From Symbiodinium natans (taxonomy: Eukaryota > Sar > Dinophyceae > Suessiales > Symbiodiniaceae), in the NCBI GenBank assembly GCA_905221605.1, contig CAJNDS010002035.1, positions 420,555-482,554 of the forward strand: a DNA stretch of 62,000 nt. Direction: 5' to 3'. Both the position numbers and the translations under genes were made by a program. A model generated the notes under the pieces. That model was not told the DNA's origin, searched no databases, and saw only the letters and a list, made by a program, of their open reading frames with translations. Shown here piece by piece: positions 9,950-19,624 of this stretch. Position 1 is the first letter of the stretch, and every line of letters begins with the position of its first letter.

Positions 9950-10223
9950 TGAAACAGCAAGTGGCAGGAGTACTTTTGGTGCAGATGTCCCTGTTCAGAA
10001 GCAGTCGGGCAAGGGTGGAAGCATGTCTCCTTTGCAACGCAGCTGTGGAAACCCTAAACCCCAAACCCTAAACCCTAATCCCAAATCCTAAACCCTAAAC
10101 CCTGATGTGCAGATTGTTCGACTTACTTGCCCTGGAAGGTTAGCACCGATCTCGACAGGGGTGAAAAACTACGCCCTTGCCTTGCTCCCACCAGAGGAGA
10201 GCTCGGAGGTTGAAATGGGCTGA
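9950..10223 (+). CDS. Exon islands ending in a stop
   Basis: An island near 9960-10050 reads VAGVLLVQMSLFRSSRARVE. After a CCCTAAA tract and the acceptor GTGCAG, 10113-10223 reads IVRLTCPGRLAPISTGVKNY then ALALLPPEESSEVEMG and stops at TGA (10221-10223). The 111-nt last island is exactly in frame. Probably the 3' end of a gene; family unknown. Confidence 0.45.
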
Positions 10224-10481
10224 GGGTTCAGGGTTTGGGGTTTTAGGGTTTAGGGTTTCGGGTTTCGGGTTTAGGGTAAATGGGTTCAGGGTTGACGGGT
10301 TTAGGGGTTAAGGGTTTTAGGCTCAAGGTTCTTCTTCAGACCCCGGCACAATGTTACGACCCCTGGTTCTGCGTGAGGCCCTAAAGTATCGAAGGTTCAT
10401 GGGTTGCTCTAAGTAGAGTAAGTAAGGCGGCCGATTTACAGCCTTACTGAAGATAGCCTAGGACACCACTTATAGCGACCC

Positions 10482-10766
10482 ATGGAACTTTCAAACACCC
10501 GAAGCCATGAATCTCCGGCCTTCGTAGGACGTGCCGCTGCTGCCGCACCTGGGGCTGCAAGAAACCTTTGCTGGGCTCTTGTCAAGGAGCGTAACTTAAA
10601 GTTGCCAGAAAAGGGTTATAGCGCTCATTTCGAGTACCCTCATTGTGATAGCTGGAAATTCGAGTTCCTTAACAAGAGCCCAGACATCTTGGTTTTGGAG
10701 ACAGGGAGGCTGAGCCATACTCTGGGCCATTTTCAGGGTGTGCCTTTTGTGCGATATGCACTCTAG
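10482..10766 (+). CDS. 94-codon open frame, unknown
   Basis: Starts at ATG (MELSNTRSHESPAFVG) and stops at TAG. It includes an alanine-rich patch and GYSAHFEYPHCDSWKFEF. The flank at 10390-10490 resembles a decayed family B MITE, which contributes to the first codons, so the start is doubtful. Confidence 0.35.
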   Translation: MELSNTRSHESPAFVGRAAAAAPGAARNLCWALVKERNLKLPEKGYSAHFEYPHCDSWKFEFLNKSPDILVLETGRLSHTLGHFQGVPFVRYAL

Positions 10767-10924
10767 TCTAAGATCAAATTACCAAGGAGGGCCCAGCATT
10801 TTCGTCAACCCCACCCCCCGACCCCACATTAGGGTTCAGGGTTTAGGGTTCAGGGTTCAGGGTTTAGGCTTCAGGGTTTAGGGTTTAGGGTTATATAGGG
10901 TTAGGGACCGGGGATCCTCAGGTA

Positions 10925-11020
10925 TACATTGGCAGTACTTGCCGCGAACCTGCTGGTGACAACGGGAGTTTGCATCCTTGGCGTGGGGTGCTCAGACGTG
11001 CCTCAAGCGAATCAGGTACC
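10925..11020 (+). CDS. Exon-like island with a membrane-type stretch
   Basis: Frame reads LAVLAANLLVTTGVCILGVG then CSDVPQANQ. Hydrophobic and GC-balanced like the real exons. Family unknown. Confidence 0.38.
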
Positions 11021-11024
11021 TCAG

Positions 11025-11285
11025 ATAATCCCTGAAAGGGTATATAATAGGGCCTTAGATAAACCCTTAAAGGGTATATAAGGGCCCTATATAATCCCTT
11101 AAAGGGTATTTAGTAGGGCCCCATATAATTCCTTAGAGGGTACATATACATATAGAACCCCTTAAAGGGTATATAATAGGGCCCTATATAATCCCTTAAA
11201 GGGTATAGAATAGGGCTCTATATAATCCCTTCAAGGGTATATGTACATATAAAATCCCTTACAAAGTGTATAGAAAGGGTCCTCC
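11025..11285. repeat. Tandem palindromic repeat
   Basis: Five to six copies of a unit containing TAATCCCTTAAAGGGTATA, spaced about 45-60 bp, each self-complementary around CCCTTAAAGGG. Spacer words GGGCCCTATA also repeat. Confidence 0.8.
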
Positions 11286-11609
11286 TTCCCTCAATCCCTA
11301 CAAAGAACCAGGGGGTTTCTGGCAGCTTGAGCCGGGGGTGGAGGAGAGAGGATGCTGCTCAGGGTTTATAGGGTTTGGGGTTTAGGGTTTAGGGCTAGGG
11401 TTTAGGGTTTATGGGGTTTATAGGGTCCATAGGGTTTCTAGGGTCTATGGCTATGGGGTTTATAGGGTTTTGTCGGGTTTATTGGGTTTATAGGGCTTAT
11501 GGGGTTTATAGGGTTTATAGGGCTTCTAGGATTTATAGGGTTTAGAGGGTTGATAGGGTTTATGGTTGGGGTTTTGGGTTTTGTTTCGCTTTGCATTGCA
11601 GTGTTGCAG

Positions 11610-11666
11610 GCGGGGGCAGATAACCTCGTGGATGCCCTGGACCAGGTGATGAGCAGCGAGCGCTGA
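11610..11666 (+). CDS. Terminal exon-like island
   Basis: After the acceptor GTTGCAG the frame reads AGADNLVDALDQVMSSER and stops at TGA (11664-11666). It is flanked left by a degenerate TTTATAGGG field (11355-11580) and right by a perfect TTTAGGG tract. Probably the last exon of an unknown gene. Confidence 0.45.
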   Translation, partial: AGADNLVDALDQVMSSER

Positions 11667-11682
11667 TGGCAACTTGACACAT

Positions 11683-11790
11683 TAGGGTTAGGGGTTTAGG
11701 GTTTAGGGTTTAGGGTTTAGGGTTTAGGGTTTAGGGTTTAGGGTTTAGGGTTTAGGGTTTAGGGTTTAGGGTTTAGGGTTTAGGGTTTAG
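11683..11790 (+). repeat. TTTAGGG tract
   Basis: Fifteen near-perfect units. Confidence 0.94.
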
Positions 11791-11927
11791 GGGTCTGTCT
11801 ACACCTTGAATGGCGCTGGTCCGTGCTGTGTGTGAGGAGCGTGGGGGACTTGGGGGTTCAGGGATTTGAGGGTTTAGGGGTTTTAGGGTTTAGGGTTTAG
11901 GGTTTAGGGTTTGGGATGTGGCATGTC

Positions 11928-12001
11928 TGGCACTGTCGTTGCTCGTGTACCTGAACGGCAAGAGTGCACGGAGAAAATTGCCCGAAACATGCTGCTGCAG
12001 C
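11928..12001 (+). CDS. Exon-like island
   Basis: Frame reads SGTVVARVPERQECTEKIAR then NMLLQ, ending at GCTGCAG beside a CCCTAAA tract. Possibly an RCC1-type GTVVA segment, but too short to assign. Confidence 0.35.
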
Positions 12002-12173
12002 CCTAAACCCTAAACCCTTAACCCCTTAAAGCCCTTAACCCCTGCATATTCTGGGAGGGACTAGGTCCAAGTTGACCCTTAGTCACTCGAGTTCCGAGGC
12101 ACCTCTGCTGAAGCAAGGAGCGCGGCGCGCGGAAGAAAACAGCCTCCCTAAACCCGAAACCCTTGTTTGGCCC

Positions 12174-12304
12174 TACTTGGAGGTTCAGGGTACTTAGTAA
12201 GCAATTATATCTGTACTCAGAACCATATGAGGACACTTAAGGGTCTTATAAGCGGGTTATGAGTACAGTTCTAATTGGTTGATAAGTACCATGAACCTCC
12301 AAGC
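12174..12304 (+). mobile_element. MITE family B, copy 2
   Basis: Ends ACTTGGAGGTTCAGGGTAC and GTACCATGAACCTCCAAG; inner arms as in copy 1. Confidence 0.88.
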
Positions 12305-12523
12305 AGAATAGTACGCCTGAAGTCCGTTCAGTGTCATTAGAATGGAGCCCTCTTGCCACCTGTATGGGCCCCTGGCTCTAAACCCTCAAACTTCAACCAT
12401 TTGGCTGGTGCAGCTGCGCTCTGGGGATTCTCCAGTTTAAGGGTTCAGGTTTAGGGGTGTGTTGCAGTAAGTGTTCAGGGAGGTCATGGTACATCACCAG
12501 CAATACATTGTAGACCTTGACGC

Positions 12524-12635
12524 TACTTGGAGGTTCATGGGCACTTCTACGTAGGGTGATAAACCCCGTAAGTAAGGTTATACCCATATCTACCATACTT
12601 AAAACCCTACTTCTAAGTGCCCATGAACCTCCAAG
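12524..12635 (+). mobile_element. MITE family B, copy 3 (short subtype)
   Basis: Ends TACTTGGAGGTTCATGGGCA and TGCCCATGAACCTCCAAGTA. Shorter and more palindromic than copies 1 and 2, with GGGCACTT instead of GGTACTT. Same subtype as copy 6 at 45702. Confidence 0.88.
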
Positions 12636-12639
12636 TAAA

Positions 12640-13270
12640 GCGCTTAGGCCCTCACAAGACCCCGAAACCCTACGGCTCAAGCCCTGATGCCGCAGAAGCC
12701 CGAAGACTCAAGCTTTAATGCCCAAGAACCCTAGGGCTCAAGCATCAAGCCCTAAACACATGTGAAGCCGTAAGCCTTATCAAGTACCCCAAGAAGCCCT
12801 CAAGCATCAGTGCTAAGCCCTAACCCCGGAAACCTCTGACGTTAAGCTTCCCAACCTCCCAAACTCTCCAGACCCCCCTAAACTCCCTAAACCCCTAAAC
12901 TCCCTGAACTCTCCCTGACCTCCCTAAAACCCTAAACCCTGAACTCTGAGCCTACCTCTTTCAAGCCCGAAGCTCCATGAAGGCTCCGGCGTCCTCGCGC
13001 TCAGTTCAGATCGCCTGTGCGGGCGGATCCGAGGCCTTCTGTGGGTTTCAGGTTCGGTTCTTAGGGTCCAGCGAACCCAGCGTAGAATGTGTAGAGCCCT
13101 AAACCCTAAACCCTAAAACCTAAACCCTAAGTCGCAGCCACCCGAATTTCGGGCTTGCGGACCCTGGGGCGAGTCGTGAGCTTTCATGAAAACTCGGGCG
13201 CGAAAGTCGCTGTGAGGAGTTGGCCGCAACCTGGAGCGCCGACTGGCAGAGCTCAAGGCCCAAAGGGATA
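12640..13270 (+). other. Decayed telomere-like words and exon-like islands
   Basis: CCCTAAG/CCCAAG words at 12640-12960, then open islands at about 12985-13060 (SVQIACAGGSEAFCGF) and 13190-13270 (a frame with ERRLAELKAQRD, coiled-coil-like, and a second open frame CEELAATWSADWQ). Not assigned. Confidence 0.35.
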
Positions 13271-13469
13271 TGGGGGGTTTAGGGTTTAGGGCTTAGGGTT
13301 TAGGGTCTAGGGTTTAGGGTTTAGGGTACCTTATTGGGAGGGAACCCTACTATTTGGGGGTCTATATGAGGGCCGTTTATGTTTGTAAACCCCCATATAA
13401 GGTCGTTAGGGTGTTTAGGCCGTGAACCCAGAGTAGAAACCTAAACCATATATAGACCCTGTATATGTG

Positions 13470-13640
13470 TGTATATATATATATAGATACTATATATATA
13501 TATATATCTCTCTCTCTCTCTCTTGAGGGAGAGAGAGAGAGAGAGAGATAGAACCCCCCTATATCTCCCTTGAGAGAGAGAGAGAGAACCCCCCCCCCCC
13601 GCCTTACAAAATGAGTCATATATATATATATATACATGCA
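13470..13640. repeat. TA and GA/TC microsatellites
   Basis: TA runs at 13470-13507 and 13617-13635 surround two GA/TC runs arranged as an inverted repeat (TCTCTCTCTC then GAGAGAGAGA). Minus-strand ORFs here are simple repeat. Confidence 0.9.
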
Positions 13641-13739
13641 CATAAGCCTTACTCTAAGCCCTTAAAACCACCAACGCCTTAAAGAACCCCTTTCTACGCA
13701 CCTCAGAGCCAAGCCCCGAGTCCGTATGCCGACCCGCAA

Positions 13740-14250
13740 AAAAACCCTTGAAGAAACTTACCCAGGCTTTAGGATTCGGGTTTCGGGTTTCGGGTTTAGG
13801 GTTTAGGGTTTAAGAAACTTACCCTAAGTACACAGCGATGGATGTAGGCTTTAGGATTTAGGGTGTAGGGTTTGGGGGGTTTAGGGGTCTGCCTACACCT
13901 TGAGTAGCGAGTGTGGGGGATTTCAGGGTTGAAGGGTTTAGGGCTTAGGGCCTTAGGCCCTTAGGGCCTTAGGGGTTTAGGGCCTTAGGGCCTTAGGGGT
14001 TTAGGGTTTAGGGTTTAGGGTTTAGGTGACTTCAGGGTTTCGGGATGTACAGATCTCTGCCATGCCAGGTGGATCTGCGGCGCCTCAGCAACACCAAGCA
14101 CAGGCGGAGTTGGGGCTTGGGTCTAGGGTTTGGGGTTTAGGGTTTAGGGTTTAGGGTTTAGGGATTGGGGTTTAGGGATTAGGTCTTAGGGCTTAGGGTT
14201 TAGGGTTTTAGGGTTTAGGGATTGGGGTTTAGGGTTTAGGACCTTAGCCC
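13740..14250 (+). repeat. TTTAGGG fields with a short island at 14070-14110
   Basis: Telomere-like and GGGCCTTAGG variants. After GCCAG at about 14069 a short open island reads VDLRRLSNTKHRR, possibly an exon. Confidence 0.75.
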
Positions 14251-14569
14251 CCGGCTGAAAGTAGTTGTCGTGCTGCTGTGCTACCCTAAACCCTACAGTA
14301 AGTCCTCTAAACCCTATTAGCCTAAAACGAGGTCAAAGACTTCCTGAATCACCAACTGCAGCCATGACCTGCGGCTTCGTTTCGCACGACCGCCTTGACT
14401 TGATGTTCTGCCGGTGTGTAGCACCATGTAGCCCAGAAGTGCCTCTAAATCGTGACTACCGTATTTCTTTGGTTGAGGAAGGGGTCCGGCGTATGCTAGG
14501 GGTACCCCTAGTTTAGGGTTTAGAAAGTAGGTAGTGGCCCTTTTGACTCGACTTCCTTCATTCTCGAAG

Positions 14570-15845
14570 ATGCGCGTCGCCACGCTGGTCATTCCGGTTC
14601 TCCTGGCTGCCAGCTTCTACGCCGGCTTCGTGTCGCCGCTCGAACCACCAGCCAGCGGGCCAGCTGACGGCCGGCAGGACTTCGCGTTCTACCAGCGGCG
14701 GCCCTGGTTCGATGAACCTGGTGCAGCAGGCTCATTGCTCCAGAGCCGTAAAGGTGAGTTCCCACTCGAGGGCATGGTCGGTTTGGTCACTGGAAGCAGC
14801 AGTGGCATCGGTCGAGCCGTAGCTCAATACCTGCACTCCAAGGGGTGTACCGTGCTCGTAGTGTCTCGGTCCGAGAAGCGTAGCAAGCAGGCATGCGCGT
14901 ACATCGAGGAGCGAACGCAGGGCAGTCCGGGCCGGTGCGACCCCTACGCGCTGGATCTATCGTCGTTGCAAGCCGTCAGAGACTTCACATCGAAAATGCT
15001 TCACAAATACGATAGGTTGGATTTCTTGAATGCTAATGCGGGCATGACCTTCTTGGTCAGTCATGATGGCGCGTGGTTGAGCACTGACGGCTATGAGATG
15101 CTCTATGCGAGTAACTACCTGGGCCATTTTCTTCTGGCACAGCTGCTGCTGCCATTGCTGAAGAAAAGCAACGGTCGGATTGCAGCCACCAGTAGCATTG
15201 CCCACTGGTACCACGACACTGATCTGGAGACCTTGCTGCCAAGCGCTATGCAAAACCGCAGTGATAAAGACTTGGGGTCTTTTGCAAAGATGCGCCAATA
15301 CGGCAACACGAAACTACTGCAGGTCTTCATGTGTTTCGAGATGCAAAGGCGCGAGCCACAGGTACCTTGCACACCTGTTGCACCTGGCTGCGTGGCAGCC
15401 CAGAGGTACCCCTTCACCCCTTTTTTGGGTTTTGGGTTCCCTTATTAAAGTAGCCAACCCAAAAAGTGCACCCCTTGTGATAATTTGGCTACTGGGCTAC
15501 TGAGGCTTCATCAGCACGGCGATTCTGAAGCCTTACTCGGAACGCGATGGTGTCGACGGTTGGTTTCCGGTCTTCGCGCAGCCGAGCGAAGAGGGCGCCA
15601 AGACGGAACTTCAGGCCTTGCTAGCAGACGAAGGGCTCGAGACCGGCGTCTTCTTACAGCCCTACTACGCGCCGCCCTACCGAAGCCCGCCTGCAAGCGG
15701 CATGTTCATGATGGTGTATGAGTTCTTGGGGCAGTTGCTCACATGGGGATGTCATCGGTGGATCGCCCATCCCGATGCCTACGACAAGGCCTTCGCCAAG
15801 AAAGTGTGGGATGAGAGCATGGCAGCAGTGGGACTGAGCAAGTAG
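14570..15845 (+). CDS. Short-chain dehydrogenase/reductase, two exons
   Basis: Exons 14570-15386 and 15505-15845, 385 codons plus stop. NAD(P)-dependent oxidoreductase of the SDR family, closest in layout to retinol-dehydrogenase/WWOX-type enzymes; the substrate is unknown. Visible features: N-terminal membrane anchor or signal (VATLVIPVLLAASFYAGF, residues 3-20), Rossmann motif TGSSSGIG (74-81), NANAG (154-158), serine pair at 208-209 (ATSSIAH) and the catalytic Y-x-x-x-K (Y244, K248 in YGNTK). The ATG at 14570 is chosen because it opens the anchor; the frame is also open upstream to 14534. The intron 15387-15504 interrupts the conserved PG-F-x-x-T motif: splicing CCTG to GCTTC restores VAPGFISTAILKP. 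A hairpin (GGCCTGGCTGTAGCCAGGCC, 16022-16041) lies about 180 bases downstream. This is the most complete gene in the window. Confidence 0.92.
15387..15504 (+). mobile_element. Introner family A, copy 1 (intron of the SDR gene)
   Basis: 118-bp GC-AG intron whose body has inverted ends GGCAGCCCAGAGGTACC and GGCTACTGGGCTACTGAG (read in reverse). Inside is GGGTTCCCTTATTAAAGTAG. The target GCT occurs at the 5' edge (GCTGCG) and again as the first bases of exon 2 (GCTTC). The 5' splice site therefore comes from the duplicated target and the 3' AG from the element end. Removal restores the SDR motif. Confidence 0.88.
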
Positions 15846-16324
15846 CTCGAGTGAGGGACTTACGCCTGTGCTCTTTGTGCTGCTGATGCTGTCATGCCAG
15901 ATGCTCTTTGTGCTGCCCTGGATTTGAAAGAAGGGAGGCCTCTGAGGGCCTTGTTGATTCTTGCACTTTGCAGTGACAAGGGTGTTTTCGCCCTAGGTTT
16001 TTGCATTGACTGTACAGGGGCGGCCTGGCTGTAGCCAGGCCCCTAAACCCTAAACCCTAAACCCAAACCCTGAACCCTAAACCCTAAACCCTAAATCCTG
16101 CTGAGGCTTGTGCTTGTCACCTGCTTAGAGGCGTGGATGCGCGGAAGGGGACAAAGCCACCAGTGATGTGCAGTCGATGGCAGCGCGGGCTCTTCAAAGC
16201 ATGTTTATAGCTAGTTTAGGGTTAAGGGTTTAGGGTTTAGGGTCCCTTAATCCCCTAACCCCCTAAGCCCACCACCCTATACCCTATACCCTAAACCCTA
16301 AACCCTAAACCCTAAACACGTGAA

Positions 16325-16430
16325 CCAGGGTGATGCCGAGCGTCTGGGACGCTTGGGCTGGCTACACAAGGCCGGCACTATCTTGGGGGTGCCCTTGCGA
16401 GATGTTCGTTTTCCTGGTGTAATGTGCAAG
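16325..16430 (+). CDS. Exon-like island interrupted by MITE D
   Basis: After AACCAG the frame reads GDAERLGRLGWLHKAGTILG then VPLRDVRFPGVMCK up to the MITE at 16431. Joining across the MITE at its duplicated ATGTGCAAG/ATATGCAAG gives CKPHL and a stop. Probable coding exon; family unknown. Confidence 0.45.
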
Positions 16431-16535
16431 TTGGGGTATTCCCCCTTATACCAACAGTCCTTAGTGAATAGGGATTAGAATAGAGGGTACTATCAACCCC
16501 ATTAAGGACTGTAAGTATAAGGAGCAACATCCCAA
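16431..16535 (+). mobile_element. MITE family D, copy 2
   Basis: Ends TTGGGGTATTCCCCCTTATA and GTATAAGGAGCAACATCCCAA. Flanked by 9-bp direct repeats ATGTGCAAG (16422-16430) and ATATGCAAG (16536-16544). It interrupts the open frame at 16325-16430, so it may be spliced. Confidence 0.82.
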
Positions 16536-16699
16536 TATGCAAGCCACACCTATAGCCAAAAGATGTTCCTGCAGCTTGTTTGTTGTCCCTGAACACAAAC
16601 GATCACAGATTCCTCAGCATCTGATCCAAATGGAACCCTAAACCCTGAACCCGAAATAGACCCTAAACACTAAACCCTAAAGCCCAAACCCTAAACCCT

Positions 16700-17010
16700 A
16701 AACCCTATAAACCCGACACAGCACTTCAAGAGGGCCGTGGCTCTGCGTGGAGGCGGGCCAAAGAGCGCCGGCAGGAAGCCGAACAGCTCGGCGCCTGGAA
16801 CAGTTTCAGGGCTTACCAGGGTTTAGGGTTTAGGGTTTAGGGTTTAGGGTGAGCGGGCACCTTGTGCAATCTGGGACTCCGTGTTACCTTGCCGCCTGAG
16901 CGACGCGCGCAAGTTCCACTGCCCAACCGCTTAGGCCTGAAACCCTAACTCCTCAACCCGAACCCCCTTCGCCCCCAAAACTGCCAAAGCCCGAAAAGGA
17001 ATCTAAACTG
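16700..17010 (+). CDS. Exon-like islands
   Basis: About 16727-16818 reads LQEGRGSAWRRAKERRQEAE then QLGAWNSFRAYQ, helical and charged. About 16866-16938 reads CNLGLRVTLPPERRAQVPLP. They are separated by a short TTTAGGG tract. No family recognised. Confidence 0.4.
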
Positions 17011-17014
17011 AAAC

Positions 17015-17425
17015 CCCCCACCGCCCCCCCCCCCCCCCCCCCCCACCAAACACACGCCCCCAAACACCCTCGCAAACCCTAGAAACCCCAAAAACCCTGC
17101 AAACCCAATAAACACCATGTGCCCTAAACCCTATTAACCCCATACACCCTACAAACCCTGCAAACCCAATAAACCCCTACAAGCCCTAAACTCCAAACCC
17201 TACACACCCTGCAAATCCTGTAAACCCGATAAATCCCATAAACCCTAAGGCCCCAACCCTAACCCTAAATCCTAAACCCTAAACCCTAAACCCTAAACCC
17301 TAAACCCTAAACCCTAAACCCTAAACCCTAAACCCTAAACCTAAACACCATAAATATCCAAACCCCAAACCCTAAACCCTAAACCCCATACCCTCAACCC
17401 TAAACCCTAAACCCTAAACCCCATA
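17015..17425 (-). repeat. CCCTAAA field after a C homopolymer
   Basis: A run of about 20 C at 17023-17044 followed by irregular and then regular CCCTAAA units (17255-17345, 17365-17420). Confidence 0.85.
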
Positions 17426-17429
17426 AAAT

Positions 17430-17525
17430 CTAGAACGCCGCGGAGGATGCGAACTGCGCAGCGCGTGGCCTTCACGTCGGTGCGATGCTTCCGCGGCTGG
17501 GCAGAGGCGACGAGGCCTTCCGGGT
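17430..17525 (+). CDS. Exon-like island
   Basis: Frame with RMRTAQRVAFTSVRCFRGWA; a second frame is also open. It lies between telomeric tracts. Unknown. Confidence 0.3.
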
Positions 17526-17560
17526 GGGCTTATAGGGTTTAGGGTTTAGGGTTTCGGGTG

Positions 17561-17731
17561 TGCAGTAACCTCCAGAAACTTGGAACATCCTTATCCCCAT
17601 ACCCCACAAGGTGTACATACCCCAAAAGGTACACTAAAGGGAATTAAAAACCAAAACCCTAAACCCTAAACCCTAAACTCCCAGCTCTAATCATCCTTCG
17701 ACCATGTTCCAACTTTCTGGAGTTTACTGTA
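17561..17731 (-). mobile_element. MITE family K, copy 1, with telomeric insert
   Basis: Ends CAGTAACCTCCAGAAACTTG and AACTTTCTGGAGTTTACTGT. Compared with copy 2 (32611-32726, opposite orientation) it carries an extra block of about 33 bp with CCCTAAA units at about 17648-17682. The block lies exactly between the sequences that in copy 2 are adjacent as GGGATTCCC. Confidence 0.88.
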
Positions 17732-18420
17732 TGGGGTGCAGGGTGTAGGGTTTTAAGGTTTAGGGTTTGGGGTGTAAGGTTTAGGGTGGGGGTGGGCTTG
17801 GTGTATTTTAGTGGGGATGTAGGACGGTTGTTTAGAGGAAAGGGGGCTTAGGGTGTATGAGGCTTTGGGGCTTTAGTCTTTTCTTTTTGTTTTTTTCTTG
17901 CGGGGGTTGGGGGGGGTCTTAGTGGTTTAGGGGTCTTTACGGGGTTTTAGAGGGTGTTGGGTTTAGTGGTTTAGAGTTGAGGGGTTTTATGGTTTAGAGT
18001 GTAGGGGTTTCTGCCCGAGGACACCTCGCCCAAAAGCATCAGAAGAAGGCGAAGAGGCGAGTGCTTCCTTGCGTGGTGTGGGGTTTTGAGGGGTAGACTT
18101 GTTTAGGGTTTCATTTCTTGTTTTGTGTTGGTGCGTTGGTATGTTGGTGTATTGGTGTGTGGATGTGGGTGGATTTAGGCTGTTGGGTTTAAGGTAGGGT
18201 GTTTAGGGTGTTTGGATTTAAGTGTCTAGGGGTTTTACGCTTAGGGTTCATTGTTTGGATCTTGCTTGCTTGAGAATCCCTAAACCCATAATCTGGCTTA
18301 AAACCCTATGAGAGCTCTTAACCCTGTAGCCCTAAATCCTAGACCCTGTAGCCCTAAACCCTAGCCCTAAACCCTAAACCCTAATTCCTAAAACCCTGCA
18401 GCCCATAGCCTTCCACTTAA
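17732..18420 (+). other. Decayed telomere-like field with one island
   Basis: GGGTTTAGG-like decayed units to about 18260, broken by an open island at 18003-18075 (ARGHLAQKHQKKAKRRVLP). Irregular CCCTAAA words begin at about 18280. Confidence 0.5.
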
Positions 18421-18463
18421 ACTCTACACCCTAAACCCTATCCCCCACAACCGTAAATCCTAG

Positions 18464-18625
18464 GTCCTAAATCCTAAACCCCAAACCCCAAACCAAACCC
18501 CAAACCCCAAACCCCAAACCCCAAACCCTAAACCCTAAACCCTAAACCCTAAACCCTAAACCCTAAACCCTAAACCCTAAACCCTAAACCCTAAACCCTA
18601 AACCCTAAACCCTAAACCCTAAACC
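18464..18625 (-). repeat. CCCTAAA tract
   Basis: CCCCAAA units then about 15 perfect CCCTAAA units. Confidence 0.94.
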
Positions 18626-18716
18626 GAATTCGTGAGGTTCAGGCTTCCCAAAGCTTGCACCCTGCCTTGGAGCGGCTGGCTGCAGGCACTCCGGGGGCTT
18701 CGCCCTAAAGTTGTTT
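18626..18716 (+). CDS. Exon-like island
   Basis: Frame reads EVQASQSLHPALERLAAGTP then GASP and stop. It is enclosed by a CCCTAAA tract on the left and a TTTAGGG tract on the right. Unknown. Confidence 0.38.
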
Positions 18717-18717
18717 T

Positions 18718-18803
18718 TGGGGTTTAGGGTTTAGGGTTTAGGGTTTAGGGTTTAGGGTTTAGGGTTTAGGGTTTAGGGTTTAGGGTTTAGGGTTCAGGGT
18801 TTT
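18718..18803 (+). repeat. TTTAGGG tract
   Basis: Eleven units, followed by a TA microsatellite at 18846-18890. Confidence 0.93.
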
Positions 18804-18854
18804 CGTAGGGTGGATTCTCTAAATTATGGGCCCTGTTTGGGGTACCATATATAC

Positions 18855-18893
<39 letters not shown>

Positions 18894-18929
18894 CAGGCTC
18901 CGAATTTTGCTACGGTACACGCATAATTT

Positions 18930-19045
18930 GATATACCTAAACCCCCACTAGTGGCCCTGGGCCGTGTGCTTTGCGGAGGCCTCAGCGACCTGCAGCGGAG
19001 CGCAACGACCAAGGAGACAATTCCGCCAGCTTGGATGAGTGCAGG
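18930..19045 (+). CDS. Exon-like island
   Basis: Open frame VALGRVLCGGLSDLQRSATT then KETIPPAWMSAG. No family recognised. Confidence 0.35.
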
Positions 19046-19121
19046 CTTGAGCCTTTAGGGCTTAGGGTTGGGGATTCAATTGGGTTTAGGGTTTAGGCTC
19101 TAGGGCTTTAAGGGTTTAGGG

Positions 19122-19206
19122 TTACTACTTTTTGCTTCAGAACCAATCAACAAAAATACAGGATAAGGAGGATTTTGCTGGGGGCTCTTAATCAAATAGT
19201 AGCTTA
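19122..19206. mobile_element. MITE family I, copy
   Basis: Ends TACTACTTTTTGCTTCAGAA and CTCTTAATCAAATAGTAGC are imperfect inverted repeats, matching copies at 21563, 45150 and 51170. Confidence 0.65.
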
Positions 19207-19319
19207 GGGTTGGGGACTCAAATTGGGATGCAAAGTGTAGAGTTCAGGTTCAGGGTCTCAGCTGACGACGCTTGCCTCTTGGAAACCCTGTTTGGGTAGA
19301 TTTATCGGCATGGTTGGAT

Positions 19320-19360
19320 GGTTGGGGGGAGGGGGGGGGGGGGGGGGGGGGGGGGCTATT
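19320..19360. repeat. G homopolymer
   Basis: A run of about 30 G with one break. Length may be unreliable in assembly. Confidence 0.9.
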
Positions 19361-19503
19361 CCTAGTATCTTCCTGAGCGTTTAGGGTACCTGAAAATGCT
19401 TACAGACATAGGAAGAAAAGACGAGACAGTTTGATGCTGATGCCGCGTTGTGTCCGTCAGATGAAGGTGCAGTTCATGATGAAGCAAGCGAATGCCAGAA
19501 CGA

Positions 19504-19624
19504 CATGAAGCAGGGTTTATATTACTGCTATTGGTGGGTGTATTTAGGGTTGCTTTTTAATATTGGTAAGTGTATATACTGGGTGTCCTTTTGGGGATGC
19601 AAGGAATATAAGCCCTACTTCACA
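19504..19624 (+). mobile_element. MITE family J, copy 1
   Basis: Ends ATGAAGCAGGGTTTATATTA and ATATAAGCCCTACTTCA. Internal TTGGTAAGTGTATATACTGG is shared with copies at 30821 and 51499. It sits in a 133-codon open frame (19448-19849) that it partly supplies. Confidence 0.82.

Noticed and set aside
16022-16041. Hairpin after the SDR gene as a bacterial-type terminator
   Set aside because: A perfect stem is present, but the gene is clearly eukaryotic (intron, SDR with anchor), so a rho-independent terminator is not meaningful.
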